A DNA stretch of 64,000 nucleotides, taken from contig NC_056738.1 in NCBI RefSeq assembly GCF_019279795.1, positions 399,332,408 to 399,396,407 of the forward strand. Reading direction: 5' to 3'. Position numbers and translations under genes: made by a program. This DNA is from Protopterus annectens (taxonomy: Eukaryota > Chordata > Ceratodontiformes > Protopteridae). Positions 47,383-57,949 of this stretch are shown in pieces (within the stretch, counting starts at the first letter, position 1; each line of letters opens with the position of its first letter). The notes under the pieces were generated by a model. It did not search any database, was not told the origin of the DNA, and worked only from the letters and a program-made list of their open reading frames with translations.

Positions 47383-47964
47383 TAGTTCATCAGAAGAGGA
47401 ACAGAAAGCACAACTTGAAGTGGTTAGAACTTTCTCAGATGATATAAAATGTTAACTGGTCTTGATAAATGTGCAAAAGCAACATTTAAAGCAGGAAAGT
47501 TGCAGCACAAAGAAAATATCAGTCTGTGACAATAATGCAATATAAAGAAACTTGAGCAGGAGGGAATGTATAAATATTTAGGAAACAATGAAGGGTCAAC
47601 AAAAAACATGAACATAAGCAAACAAAACACAGTAAGGAATATTTTAGAAGACAAAAATTAATACTGAAAACAACCCTGACATATAGGAACAACGTCCAAG
47701 CTATAAAACAATTTGCTCTTCCTGTTCTAGCTTATAATTTTAGAGTGACTAACTGGCCCCAAAAGGTATTTGATCAGTTGGACAGGAAAACCAGAAAAAT
47801 GCTTCATGCATGTCAAATGATATATAAAAATCACTGTATACTAAGATTACATATTCCTCTTTCTGAAGGAGGTATGTGCCTCCTTGAAACTGATTACATG
47901 TATAGAGCTGCAATCATAGGACTGCATACAGATCTGCTAACTCCACCATATCCAAATATAAAAA
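47383..47964 (+). mobile_element. LINE G, middle part
   Basis: Continues the LINE G reading after DIRS copy D: SSEEEQKAQLEVVRTFSDDI-like sequence, then LDKCAKATFKAGKLQHKENI, then NWPQKVFDQLDRKTRKMLHA and LHIPLSEGGMCLLETDYMYR. The thumb/C-terminal order fits the same LINE. It is cut again at about 47965 by DIRS copy F. Confidence 0.75.
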
Positions 47965-49538
47965 CAAGTTATGTACTCAGTATAACATTCCAATTCCATC
48001 TGTGTTGCCCATTTTCATTCTTTCTCACCGAGTCTCGGATCCGATCCTCAGATCTAGCTGGAATGCATTTTCCAGACTTTGGATCCTAGTCTTGAGCTCC
48101 TCCCTCTTTCCATAATGCACCACATTATCCCTAGTTCCTCAGACTGAGTTTGCTGCCTACAGATTTTAAAGACAGGACAGATAAATAGAAAATGAAGGAT
48201 TAAAGTGAAAACATTGAAAATTCTATATCATTTAAGATCCTTCTAAGAATGACAAGGCTGCAGGATGGCTGGGAGAGAAGGTGAGGAAGAATGAAAACGG
48301 ACAACAAAGATGGAATTTTATGGGGAGTACAAAACTTCTTTATCTGATGTTGTCCTTTTCATTCTTCCTCATTGATGGGTCAGAATCCCCAGCAACGTGA
48401 CTCTAGAGAGGCCCTCAAAGAAGGATATATCGGAGCACTGTTGACCCAAAGGAAGCTCTGTCTGGAGACAATGTCCAACTCGTACTGTGTCATAAACGCA
48501 GGAGTCTTTGACCAAGTCAGTGCAATAAAGATGTCATAAACAGAAGCTCTGAGAGAAAAGTAAATATGACAGCTATACATCTGGTAGAATGGGGCTCGGA
48601 TGACAAGGCAATTACAGACCATTTTGGGAAAAATGGTATGAAAAACGTGTCCATAATATATTTGGACAGTGTAATCGTGAAGACTGTTTAACTTAAGCAG
48701 TTAGAAGGAAAGGGAGATAAACAGGTTATCATATTTTCTGTAAGCTTTGGTCTCATGCAATATGAACACAATTGCATATGGACCTAGAGACGATGTAGCA
48801 AGTGTTAGCCATATTAAAAAGATTTGGAACGATAATTGGCAATTGTATGAATGACTAATGTTCACCTCTATAGCACTTTGGTTAAAAAAAGGTATTGGTA
48901 CAGAGGGACACCCTCTTTTATGAAAAATTTTATATAAGTAGGCTTTAAACTTTCACTTGCCAAAGAAACTGCTACCAACAGAGTTGTTTTCCATGAAGAG
49001 AATTTCCATACCTCAATTGATTGCCTGTTCCAGGGGGTTTTCTTTCAGTACTTGAAGAATAACCTTGACATCTGAAGGAAAAAGAGGGTTCTCTCACAGG
49101 GGGTTCAAGTAGTAGGATTCCTCTCAAGAACTCTTTACATAATCTGGAAATTGTTAAGGAAATAATTTATTTCTATTGTCAACTGATATTGTTGCAAACT
49201 CAAGTTTAATAGCAAAGAAATCTCTCACCTTTTCTAAAGGGGTTTGGCAGGAATGGAAAGGCTAGCAGATCTAGAAGCTGAAAAAAAGGCCAATATTATG
49301 TCATCTGTTGCTTCTATACAATTTTTTTGTTGGCAGAAATTTTCTGGGAAACCAAATAATGCTACAAACAGGGGAAGCAAAGTTTTACCACTGTACTTTT
49401 ACTGGAAAAGGGGAAACCATACAGTTATCTAGAATGTAGAATGTATGGGAAAAAGAATTGCTCGATTCCCAGGGGGTGAAATGGGAACTCCAGATTAAAC
49501 TCCAGAGTCTTTGGAAGATGTTCCTAAAGAAACTGGAA

Positions 49539-49587
<49 letters not shown>

Positions 49588-52500
49588 TAAGATACAGCAA
49601 GAGAGAGCAACATACCTTGAGATTCCAGAAGGGGGCAATGAAATGATAGAGGTGCCCGGTCTGCTTTTTTTTTTTTTGTTTTGAGAAACCTTGAAAACAA
49701 TTTAAGTTGGGGGATTAATGTGCGTGAGGTGCTGAACCTGCTGGCTAATGTCACGAACAAGGGAAGCAAGCCTGCACTGTCTTACGATCACTGGAAATAC
49801 AGAAACCATACTATAATTTTAAAGGGTGTGGAGGTCTGGATGCTGGATCTCCTAAGAGTTAGATAAGAGATCCTGACTGGGCTCCCGGATCCATAGAGGA
49901 TAGTTCAGACAAGATCAATGGTAGAGGGAGACAAGCAAAAGATAACCGGTGGAGCAAGAAAGTAGCAACAATGTTGGCCCTAACGGTTAAAAAAAATCAG
50001 ACTTGCAATTCATTGAGGAACCACTCATTATTAATCAGACTAGACCTACTGCGGCTGTCTGCCAAAAGGTTGGATTTTCTCAACATATGTGTTGCAGTTA
50101 GATAGTAGTTTGAAGAAATTGCTCATTCCCAAACCCTCATGGCCACTCTGCACGAGGGGTAAGAATGGGTTCCTTCTTGTTTGCTGATATACTAGGTTAC
50201 TGACATGCAAGTGTGCCTTGCATTAGTCCCCAGAAAGGGAACATCCTGAAAGGCTTGTAACATGAGTAGGACAGCTCTCATCTTCAAGACAGTCTGCCTA
50301 GAAACAAATCGTCCAACTGGAGATCCACCAGCAAATAAATTTTGTAAACTGGTTTTACAGGAACAGATAGTGACTGAAAAGGGATAGAACCACAACCTTG
50401 TAGAATTAATCTTGATAAAAGGGGCAGGAATGAGAGCAAGTCCCACACCTGATTTCTTAATGATATGATTTGGTGAAGAATCAAGGAAGCTATCTGGTTG
50501 TGGGATTCAAGTGAGGACTTATGAATCCCAAACTCTGTACAAAGAACAGATTTGATTTTGCCAGATTTATAGTAATGCTCAAGGATCTGGATATTGGAAA
50601 CAGATAATCCTCACTTATAACAGTTGATACCTGGTTGGAGGAGTAAAGTGGGGTTGTCGTTCAGACATGGCAATACCATAAAATCTTCGTGTCTTGGGTG
50701 AGCAGCCATTACTGCCATGCACATGGAAAAAAAAAAAATCCTGTGGGATGTGGCAAGTCTTAAGGGTAGATCTCGGACTAGCTAGAGGCTGGCTCCTAGA
50801 AGGACCTATTTAATTTGATGTAACAGCACTTGGTCCAAAAATGTGTAAAGTACATCCAATTATCATTAAGCAGAAGCAGCAGGATGGGCTGAAACACAAG
50901 CAACCGGAACTCTGACTTCTGTACCTATAAATACTAGAATCCTAGAGGTAAAAAAAAAAGGGAAAAGTAACAACCTTTGGATATTATGTTTCGCACCAAA
51001 GCACTGTTTGTTAAGCTTCTCCAGGTGTCCAGGTTCCACAGAGAAAAAAACATCCTCCAACTGCCTCCACAGATGGGCAGTCAAGCAGCGCTTCCAGAAC
51101 ACTGATAGGATCAGTCAGAGAAAAACTATGAAACTGTAATTCTGCGGAGCACCTCTGCTTCTGGGCCCAAGCTCCGACACCTAGCCTCCTAGGTATGCCC
51201 GCACCCTGAAACAAACAAACCTATTCAGTGGTACATCCAGAGAGTCACCAAAGTGCAGAATACACGAGAAGTCCAAGTGGTTCCAACTCTGAGAATCCAA
51301 CGCACTGTTTCACCTCCTGAGAGACCCAGTTCTCAACTAGGAAGGGAGGAGGAGAGATAAGACCCAAAGGGTATGCTGAAGCCCAGTACTGTATTTGTTT
51401 ATTTTGAAGAATAGAACATGGGTTGTAGTCATGGATCTGTGAAAAGGGTCCATAACGGCCATCTATACAGTGAAACTTGCCAATTTTAGTTCTGTGAATG
51501 GAACAATCAATTGGAGAGCGTGGCCAGTAAAGGCAAATCCTTAAACGAGGGGAGAGGAGGGAGTAGCTCCGGAATTCTAGCTGTAGGGGGTAAAAAGTGA
51601 TGTCCATCGGAAGAAATAGTATCCTTGGCCTGGAAACCATAATGGTTGGACACTTTTATGTCATGACATAGAGAAGCTGAGAAGAAGTCCATGCCAGAAG
51701 AAAAGAACAAACAGTGAGGCTGGATTGGTGAGTGGCTCAACAGCTTGAATCCAAAAGGGTTCAGATTTAAAAAAAACCCTGACACCTGCATTTAAGATTA
51801 AAGCTCTAAACTAGGTGCCCGACCATCTTGAGAAAAGGGGTTTTAAAATTCGAAGAAAATACTACCTACTGTAACATCTTCGGATCTAAAGAACATGGAT
51901 CCGAGATCTTAATAGTTTGTTGCAGAATGGACTGCCATCTGTCTGATGATAAGCTTAGGATCTGATGAATAAGAAAACAGCAACAGTAAAACTGTTCGGA
52001 TCGATCCGCCTGGATCCCAATATGTCATGTCCATCTGCCAAGTAAGATCTCAGTCCATTGGATCAAAAGGCATAGGATCCGATGAATTAACCATGGAACT
52101 GTGAAGGAGCACCATAGGGAGCAAGCCTGTCAGATCCAAAAAGGACCTTGGATCTGGAGGATGTCTTGGGAGCCTCGGATCCATGAGTTGGATCAGAGAA
52201 CTTTTATATTGCAGCTCTGAGTTTTTGGCTGAGTGGGGGTTAGCCCCAAAGAAAACTAGCAACCAGCCCTTCTAATCCATGGGTTGGAGTGTCTTAGTAT
52301 CATCCACAAAAACAAGGGCACCCAAGAACAGAAGGTGTAACACACTGGCAAAAAACACCTACAACGGGCTGTCCCAGTTCTAAGCGAAGCCCAATGTTAG
52401 TCGACCGCTCTGGATTGAAAAAAAACAGATCTCTCAACAAGACCAGTTTCTCCAGTCAACCTGTTAACTGTAGGATCCAAGAAATTTTGATCCGAGGAGA

Positions 52501-53864
52501 GAGTTATCTGCTTAAAGGCTTTGGGTCCAAATGCTCTGGATCCGAAAGAAGAAAACAGCTCAGCTCTTGGAGACCTGCCACATATTGGATCCGAGTTCCT
52601 CGGATCCAAAAGATGCAAACATTAACTCCAAAGCTCTGAATTCGTAGACACCAGACTGAGAACAGCCCAACGACATGTGACATAAAACTAGCATCTCACA
52701 GTAAAAAAAAAAAACAGACATACGGATCCGAAGGCTTAGGTTCATAGGTTGGTACTAGGCTATCGGCCCTAGGGCCTATACAAGCCTAGCCATAACAATT
52801 CTCTGGCTATTTCTTCCCACAATATTTACTTCTGGGTCCATAGCAGTCAGCAAATAAGTGTCAAAAACATCATGGGCGAATCTTTCAGATCCAAAGATTT
52901 AGAATCTGAAGTAGACCCTAAGAACTTTGGATCCAAGATCATGGATTTGAGTTCCTCATTGTGTAGGTCCATTTCTATATAACGGGGGTTGAGCCCTGCT
53001 AGAAACCAGTAGAACCTTAGCTTAGGAGCTGGTTCCACCTTCTCTTCTTATTATAATTTTTATTTTTTTTTGAAAAAAAAAAAATGGGATACACAATAGC
53101 CCACAAGATGGAAAGCAAAGGATTTAAGTGCATTCCTATGTTGCAATTTGTTTCAGTGTAATTTTTACACACACACACACACACAAACACAGACTGGATA
53201 TTTTGAGATGAAGTCTACAGTCAACTGTCATGATTTTATAACTTTGGCCTTTAATGGACCATGAAAATCTGTACCATTTAAAGAAGCACTGAAAATAACA
53301 ACCAGATCCAGCACACAAAAATGCTACCTCAACTGCCCTGCACAAACTCTCTAAGGGATGAAAAAGACAGAGACAAAACATGAAGTAAAGGCAACAAACC
53401 AATGACCAGGGACATACAACTCAGTACTGTAAAAGGAAAAAACAACTCATCCAGCCATATGAAGTTTAGCTGACTCAGATAAAATGGATTACATCCTGCC
53501 ACAAGCTATCCAGGAAAGAATGCCCTAGGTTAAGCAACAACCAGGGGATGGAAAATAACAATTCCAGTCACAAACGGCCACTGAGGGAGGAAAGAAGTCT
53601 GAAAATTAAGAGACCAACTAGCCTATAAGAATAGCAGTTAATTTGTAAAATTAAAAACTTACATATTGAGAGAGAGAGTGGATCTTTCATCTGACCATGA
53701 TGGCGGCAAACGAAACCTGAGGAACTAGGGACAGTATGGTGCATTATGGGAAGACGGAGGAGCTTGAGACTAGGATCCAAAGTCTGGAAAATGTAGCCTA
53801 GCTAGATCTGAGGATTGGATCTGAAACCCATCAGTGAAGAATGAAAAGGACACCATCAGACTGA
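47965..53864 (-). mobile_element. DIRS-type retrotransposon copy F, both ends present, strongly decayed
   Basis: The left end (caagttatgtactcag, 47965 onward) and right end (to about 53864) carry inverted terminal repeats, for example ctccctctttccataatgca against its complement near 53735-53755. An internal complementary region lies at about 48305-48385. Recombinase remnants (about 48380-49100), RNase H remnants (MRAVLLMLQAFQD near 50260-50310) and a gag-like region rich in GGATCC-type motifs (about 51880-52960) are visible on the minus strand. Many breaks; clearly older or faster decayed than copies D and E. A GA microsatellite has grown inside. Inserted in LINE G. Confidence 0.8.
49542..49587. 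repeat. (GA)n microsatellite
   Basis: A nearly pure GA run inside DIRS copy F. It creates artificial RERERE and SLSLSL open frames, which are not genes. Confidence 0.95.
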
Positions 53865-54280
53865 AAGTTTTTAAGATATGAAGAGCACAAGTCTAAGATG
53901 ACTTCCTTGCTTAGTTTAGCAGAAGCATGTTGGTGTCAAGCAGAAATGGAAATCAAACCAAAAGTAGACAAAAATCACATAGCACCTGAATGTGTCAAAA
54001 CAAAAGAAAGAATATAAGGAAAAGGATCCGATGAGAAGGCAAGAAATGTAGAAAAGACATAACTATAGCTTTAAGTACAGAAAACTCCTTGAACAACCTC
54101 ATGTCAATCAGGATCTGATGCAGGAATGATTAAGGACAGGTGAATTTAAACCAAAGATTAAAGTTTAATATTGGAGGCCCAGGATAGTGGACTATGTACA
54201 TGTTGGTTTACAAAGTTCATTGAACATGTGGGAGAAAGAGGCAATTTTTTTTTTATAGCAGAAGTGGAAACAGTTGCACA
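53865..54280 (+). mobile_element. LINE G, 3' part
   Basis: After DIRS copy F the LINE reading resumes: AEACWCQAEMEIKPKVDKNH and a GEFKPK...LILEAQDSGL-type block near 54140-54190. These match the C-terminal region expected after the 47.9-kb segment. Frames are broken and the true 3' end is not sharply defined. Confidence 0.6.
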
Positions 54281-54299
54281 TCCACACACACCCACACAA

Positions 54300-54381
54300 T
54301 AAACTATAGCTGAGATCACAAAACTCTGCAGGTAATGGGATAAACTATAGCTGAGATCACAAAACTCTGCAGGTAATGGGA
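54300..54381. repeat. Tandem duplication, two 41-bp units
   Basis: taaactatagctgagatcac and the following 21 bases repeat immediately (54300-54340, 54341-54381) with no mismatch seen. This indicates a recent duplication at the LINE G 3' flank. Confidence 0.92.
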
Positions 54382-54549
54382 TATTTTCTTACCAGCACTG
54401 CTACAAGATATCTTTATGTATGATCAATAATGTACATTTATGAAAGGGATATGACAAACTGACATTTGCAGAAAAAGAAGTTGACTGACTGGGATGAATA
54501 CAGACATATGCATGTGAGTGCCCACACACGCATACTTGCTTGAGCGTTC

Positions 54550-54616
54550 ACACACACACACAGACATACAGACACACACAGACATACAGACACACACACA
54601 TACAGACACACACATT
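54550..54616. repeat. (CA)n-rich microsatellite
   Basis: CACACA runs separated by gacatacaga spacers, i.e. a compound higher-order simple repeat. Confidence 0.9.
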
Positions 54617-54751
54617 ATAGCACACATTGCCAATCCTAAAATCAGCAAATGCTACTCCTTGAAAACAAAAACCATTGAAACACAAGGATTGAAAAACAAA
54701 CAAATGTCTTTGAAGGGGGCAACCCTCCCTGCACCCCCTCTACACCCCATG

Positions 54752-54754
<3 letters not shown>

Positions 54755-54821
<67 letters not shown>
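54755..54821. repeat. (TA)n microsatellite
   Basis: About 66 bp of uninterrupted AT dinucleotides; gives artificial IYIYIY frames on both strands. Confidence 0.95.
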
Positions 54822-54823
<2 letters not shown>

Positions 54824-54829
54824 AATTCC

Positions 54830-56020
54830 AAGAAAGGGGATATTCCCTAATCACCAGTATACCACAATCTCTAACTTAAAACATCTGGAATTTTTCAAAC
54901 AGCTGATTTTCAATCAGCTGTAACGTCTCTCTCTCCTCCCCCATCAATGAAAACACTCATCACTGTACCTCTATGCATCCATATATAGACACACATGATT
55001 GTAACAAACCCAAACAAAACAAATGCAGTCCCTACCACATGCCAGGTTGTACTGGGCCTAAACTAAGTACAAACATTATATGCTGCACAATAAAGAGCAA
55101 CACCATCTAATATTACTCCCGCTGCAACTATTAGCCTTTATCTTACCGCATGCCTGACTACATTAAACATATCCACGTGTTCTCTGCCCCCACCCCCACT
55201 AATGTAAGCAAAGATAAAGTTGTCAGTTTGGTACTGGAAGTGGTCACCCCCACCAGTTAATTTACAATGGGCAGCATATAGAGTTCTAATCTGGATTATT
55301 CAACCTGCTTCTCCAAATTTTACCAATAACTTGATAGGTTTAATAGATGCTGCACACATCCTGCTTAGGAAGATTAGAATACTATTCTTTTTTAGAATGG
55401 AAGTGTTACTTCTTCACCCAAGAGTAACACATACAAACAAGAAGGCTACTGATAAAGTTATGGAAAAGACACAACTGGTGGGAATTTAGTGGCCATTACA
55501 TCCTGAAGATAGAGAGTTTACAGTTATCTCCCCCTTTTGAGTTTGCTGAATTACTGACTAATGTCCTGTTTCAATGTACAGCATACATTGAGTGCGGATT
55601 GCCTGGCTGCCCCTTTCTGGTCATCTTTCAGACCAAATGCCCAATGCAGCTGACAGCACATTCACATAATTCAAAATGTTTCTTTGGTTATATAATGGTA
55701 CACTATATTTTGATAAATTTTCTGGATTTGTTAGGAGTATTCCAAAGTAGAAATGCATCAAATATAAAGACTGTAACAGCTAGGTAGCATCTTTTCAGGG
55801 AAGCTGCTAAAGATAAGCTAGAAAACACAGCTAAAAATGTGCAGTGGCTTCTAAACTCAGCAATATGAGAACCCATCTTGCCTTAAACGTTAAAAAGTTC
55901 CTAAGTTCCACAGACTTCTTTTCCCCCCCCAAACAGCCTGCTTATATCTGTGGAGAGAGATAGTCTCATGGACAAAAGAGGAAAGCCTGAGGATGCTATT
56001 GGCATGGAGAATGAATGTCA
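54830..56020. other. Unassigned intronic sequence
   Basis: No recognised element. The open stretch at 55220-55489 shows no family motif and is followed by stops. It could be a very decayed transposon. Confidence 0.5.
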
Positions 56021-56021
56021 G

Positions 56022-56100
56022 GGTCAGTAGCGCAATAGGTAGCACACTTGCCTTTGTTGCTGGAAGACCAGAAATCTGCAAATTCTTTTCCCACTCCAAC
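56022..56100 (+). repeat. tRNA-like SINE head
   Basis: ggtcagtagcgcaataggta resembles an internal A box, followed by gcacacttgcctttgttgct and a B-box-like stretch agaaatctgcaaattc about 40 bp on. The arrangement looks like a decayed tRNA-derived SINE promoter. A functional tRNA is excluded because the B box has lost its GGTTCGA core and no acceptor stem forms. The body and tail of the SINE are not defined. Confidence 0.4.
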
Positions 56101-56706
56101 TGACTGAATATGACCTGTGGACAAATGGAACATATCTTTTACTGCAGAGATGTGAAGTAAAATAGACAGAGCTGAGGCCACACAAAGAGTGTTCCTTAAT
56201 GAGAAGAAAATAATCTATAAAGTAAATGCCTCAGATAGGACAACACAAATTGCCTCTGTAAGGTTTTCAGCATCCACTGGCTAACAAAACGCATCTGTGA
56301 GATAAAGGAATAACTTACTTGATTCTGTGGTCTTTTTTGAATGCATTGTGGTGGATTATGTGTAGGCAATGTCTCACTGTGGGCCTGTGACTGTGAGGGT
56401 GCTGCTTTAACCCAGATTTTGGTGAGGGAAGACAGAACAGGAACTGGCTGAAAGACGTCAGGGTTCACACTGGAGTCATGTTTAGTGATAGGCTTAACTG
56501 TCTGCAAATTTCACAGGTTTGGGAACTCATGAAAGGAGAAAGAAACTTTGATTATGTGATTTAATAGGGTGGCAATGAAAGTGTTGCATGACCTGATAAA
56601 TTTATGGAAAAGGCCATCACAGCAGCTCTTCCACACTTTTGAATTTCTTTACGTCATTTATTGAATTTTTGATAATAAAACCACAGTAAACAAAGTTACT
56701 GTCAAA

Positions 56707-57043
56707 TAGGGTTGCCACCTTTTCAAATGGCCAAAGTGGGATATTTTTTGTACAAATATCAGATTTTATAGGCCGACATATACCCATGGTCAGTACAAAG
56801 AATAGAACTTAACTTTTTTGCCTAAATAAAAGCTTATTCTTGTAGCATTTTAGTTGCTTATTCTGTTTCTTATAGCATTTAGGTATTTTAGATAAAGAAT
56901 AATTGTTTTATGCAACTATTACATAAAATATAGGAAATAATTTTGTCCTAAAATCTCAGGACATTTGCTATTTTTTAAATTTTTTGTTATTTCAACTGCC
57001 CAAAGAGACTGTCCCTCACAAAGTGGGACAGGTGGTAACCCTA
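56707..57043. mobile_element. hAT-like MITE with 13-bp inverted ends and 8-bp target duplication
   Basis: Left end tagggttgccacc (56707-56719) and right end ggtggtaaccctacomplementary (57031-57043) match at 12 of 13 positions. Flanks ctgtcaaa (56699-56706) and cagtcaaa (57044-57051) form an 8-bp duplication with one difference. The 337-bp interior is A/T-rich and non-coding. The duplication length is characteristic of the hAT superfamily. Confidence 0.7.
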
Positions 57044-57051
57044 CAGTCAAA

Positions 57052-57949
57052 AGCAATAATGGGTCCTGGTACTGCCACTCCAGTGAGTTAGACTGATAAA
57101 GCCCATATTATGGCCTAGCTGACCCAGGTTCAAGTAATGACTCATGTGACTGATGAAGAAGCAGGGAGGGAAGGGATGGTGGTGCCCAACCTGGGGGGGG
57201 GGGGGTTACATCAGTTGTTCCTGGTGGGACTGGGGACATCATATGTGGGGGGTGTCCAAAGAGTGGAAAAGGGTGGTGTGTCTGGCTGAGCTGTTGCACA
57301 GGTTGGTTGATATACTGCATGCCTTCATTGTACTCCCATCCCTTGGACACAACCACAAAGGTTACAACAAAAGCTGGGGAGTAATGGGGTGGCTTAAGTA
57401 AAAAAAATAACCTGAGCTAACAGAGGTGGCCAAGACTCCCCCGTCCCAGGACACCCTTAGCTTTTGTGACCAACCCCAGCTAAAACTGTAGTTAGTCGGG
57501 GGGGGGTACAGAGAAGCTGGAAGACCCAAAATGGATGTAAGGCACTGGGTAGGAAGACTAAGATAAAACATGGTAGTAAAAAGGTGCTTCAAAAAAGGGC
57601 CCTAGCCCCATTGTGTAAAGAAATAAAGCCCTCACTGTGGCTCAGGTGACCTGTATTAAGTAGCATGGGCACTGAAGGGATGGGGTAGGGAGGGTTCAAG
57701 TAAGCTTACACCATATCCTCATGGATTGGGGTGGCTTAGCTCAGTGCATCTACAGGACTGAAAATGTGTTTCTCACTGTAATGACCTTCGTGAGCACACA
57801 ATGCAGTGTACCACTTATGAAGGGGTTGTCATGTGTGGTAGCATGCATGTCCTTAGTGAGCAACAATTGTGCAGTCACAGCATGGTGTTAGATGGGGGGA
57901 GCCCAATCCCTGGTCTACAGATAATGCACTCATGTTCCCCATTCAGTCT
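57052..57949. other. Unassigned sequence with SINE-like fragments
   Basis: G-rich stretches and a possible diverged pair of related segments (around 57100-57230 and 57620-57710) sharing agcagggagggaagggatgg-like text. ggtggcttagctcagtgca at 57730 looks like a tRNA A box, but no B box is found. Nothing firmer can be supported. Confidence 0.3.

Noticed and set aside
49458-49769. Open frames with RERERE or SLSLSL runs
   Set aside because: Produced by the GA microsatellite inside DIRS copy F.
53168-53186. CA run near the right side of DIRS copy F as a regulatory element
   Set aside because: A short simple repeat with no supporting context.
54518-54854. Open frames with HTHTDT or IYIYIY runs
   Set aside because: Produced by CA and TA microsatellites, on both strands.
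55220-55489. Plus-strand 89-codon open frame as a gene
   Set aside because: No motif, no splice context and a short frame in A/T-rich sequence.
56022-56100. A functional tRNA gene
   Set aside because: No acceptor stem pairing and the B-box core is lost; kept only as a SINE-like head.
57108-57356. Proline-rich minus-strand open frame (PPPPGWAPPSLPSLLL) as a possible host exon
   Set aside because: Driven by a G-run on the plus strand, no splice signals in a plausible place and no family recognised.
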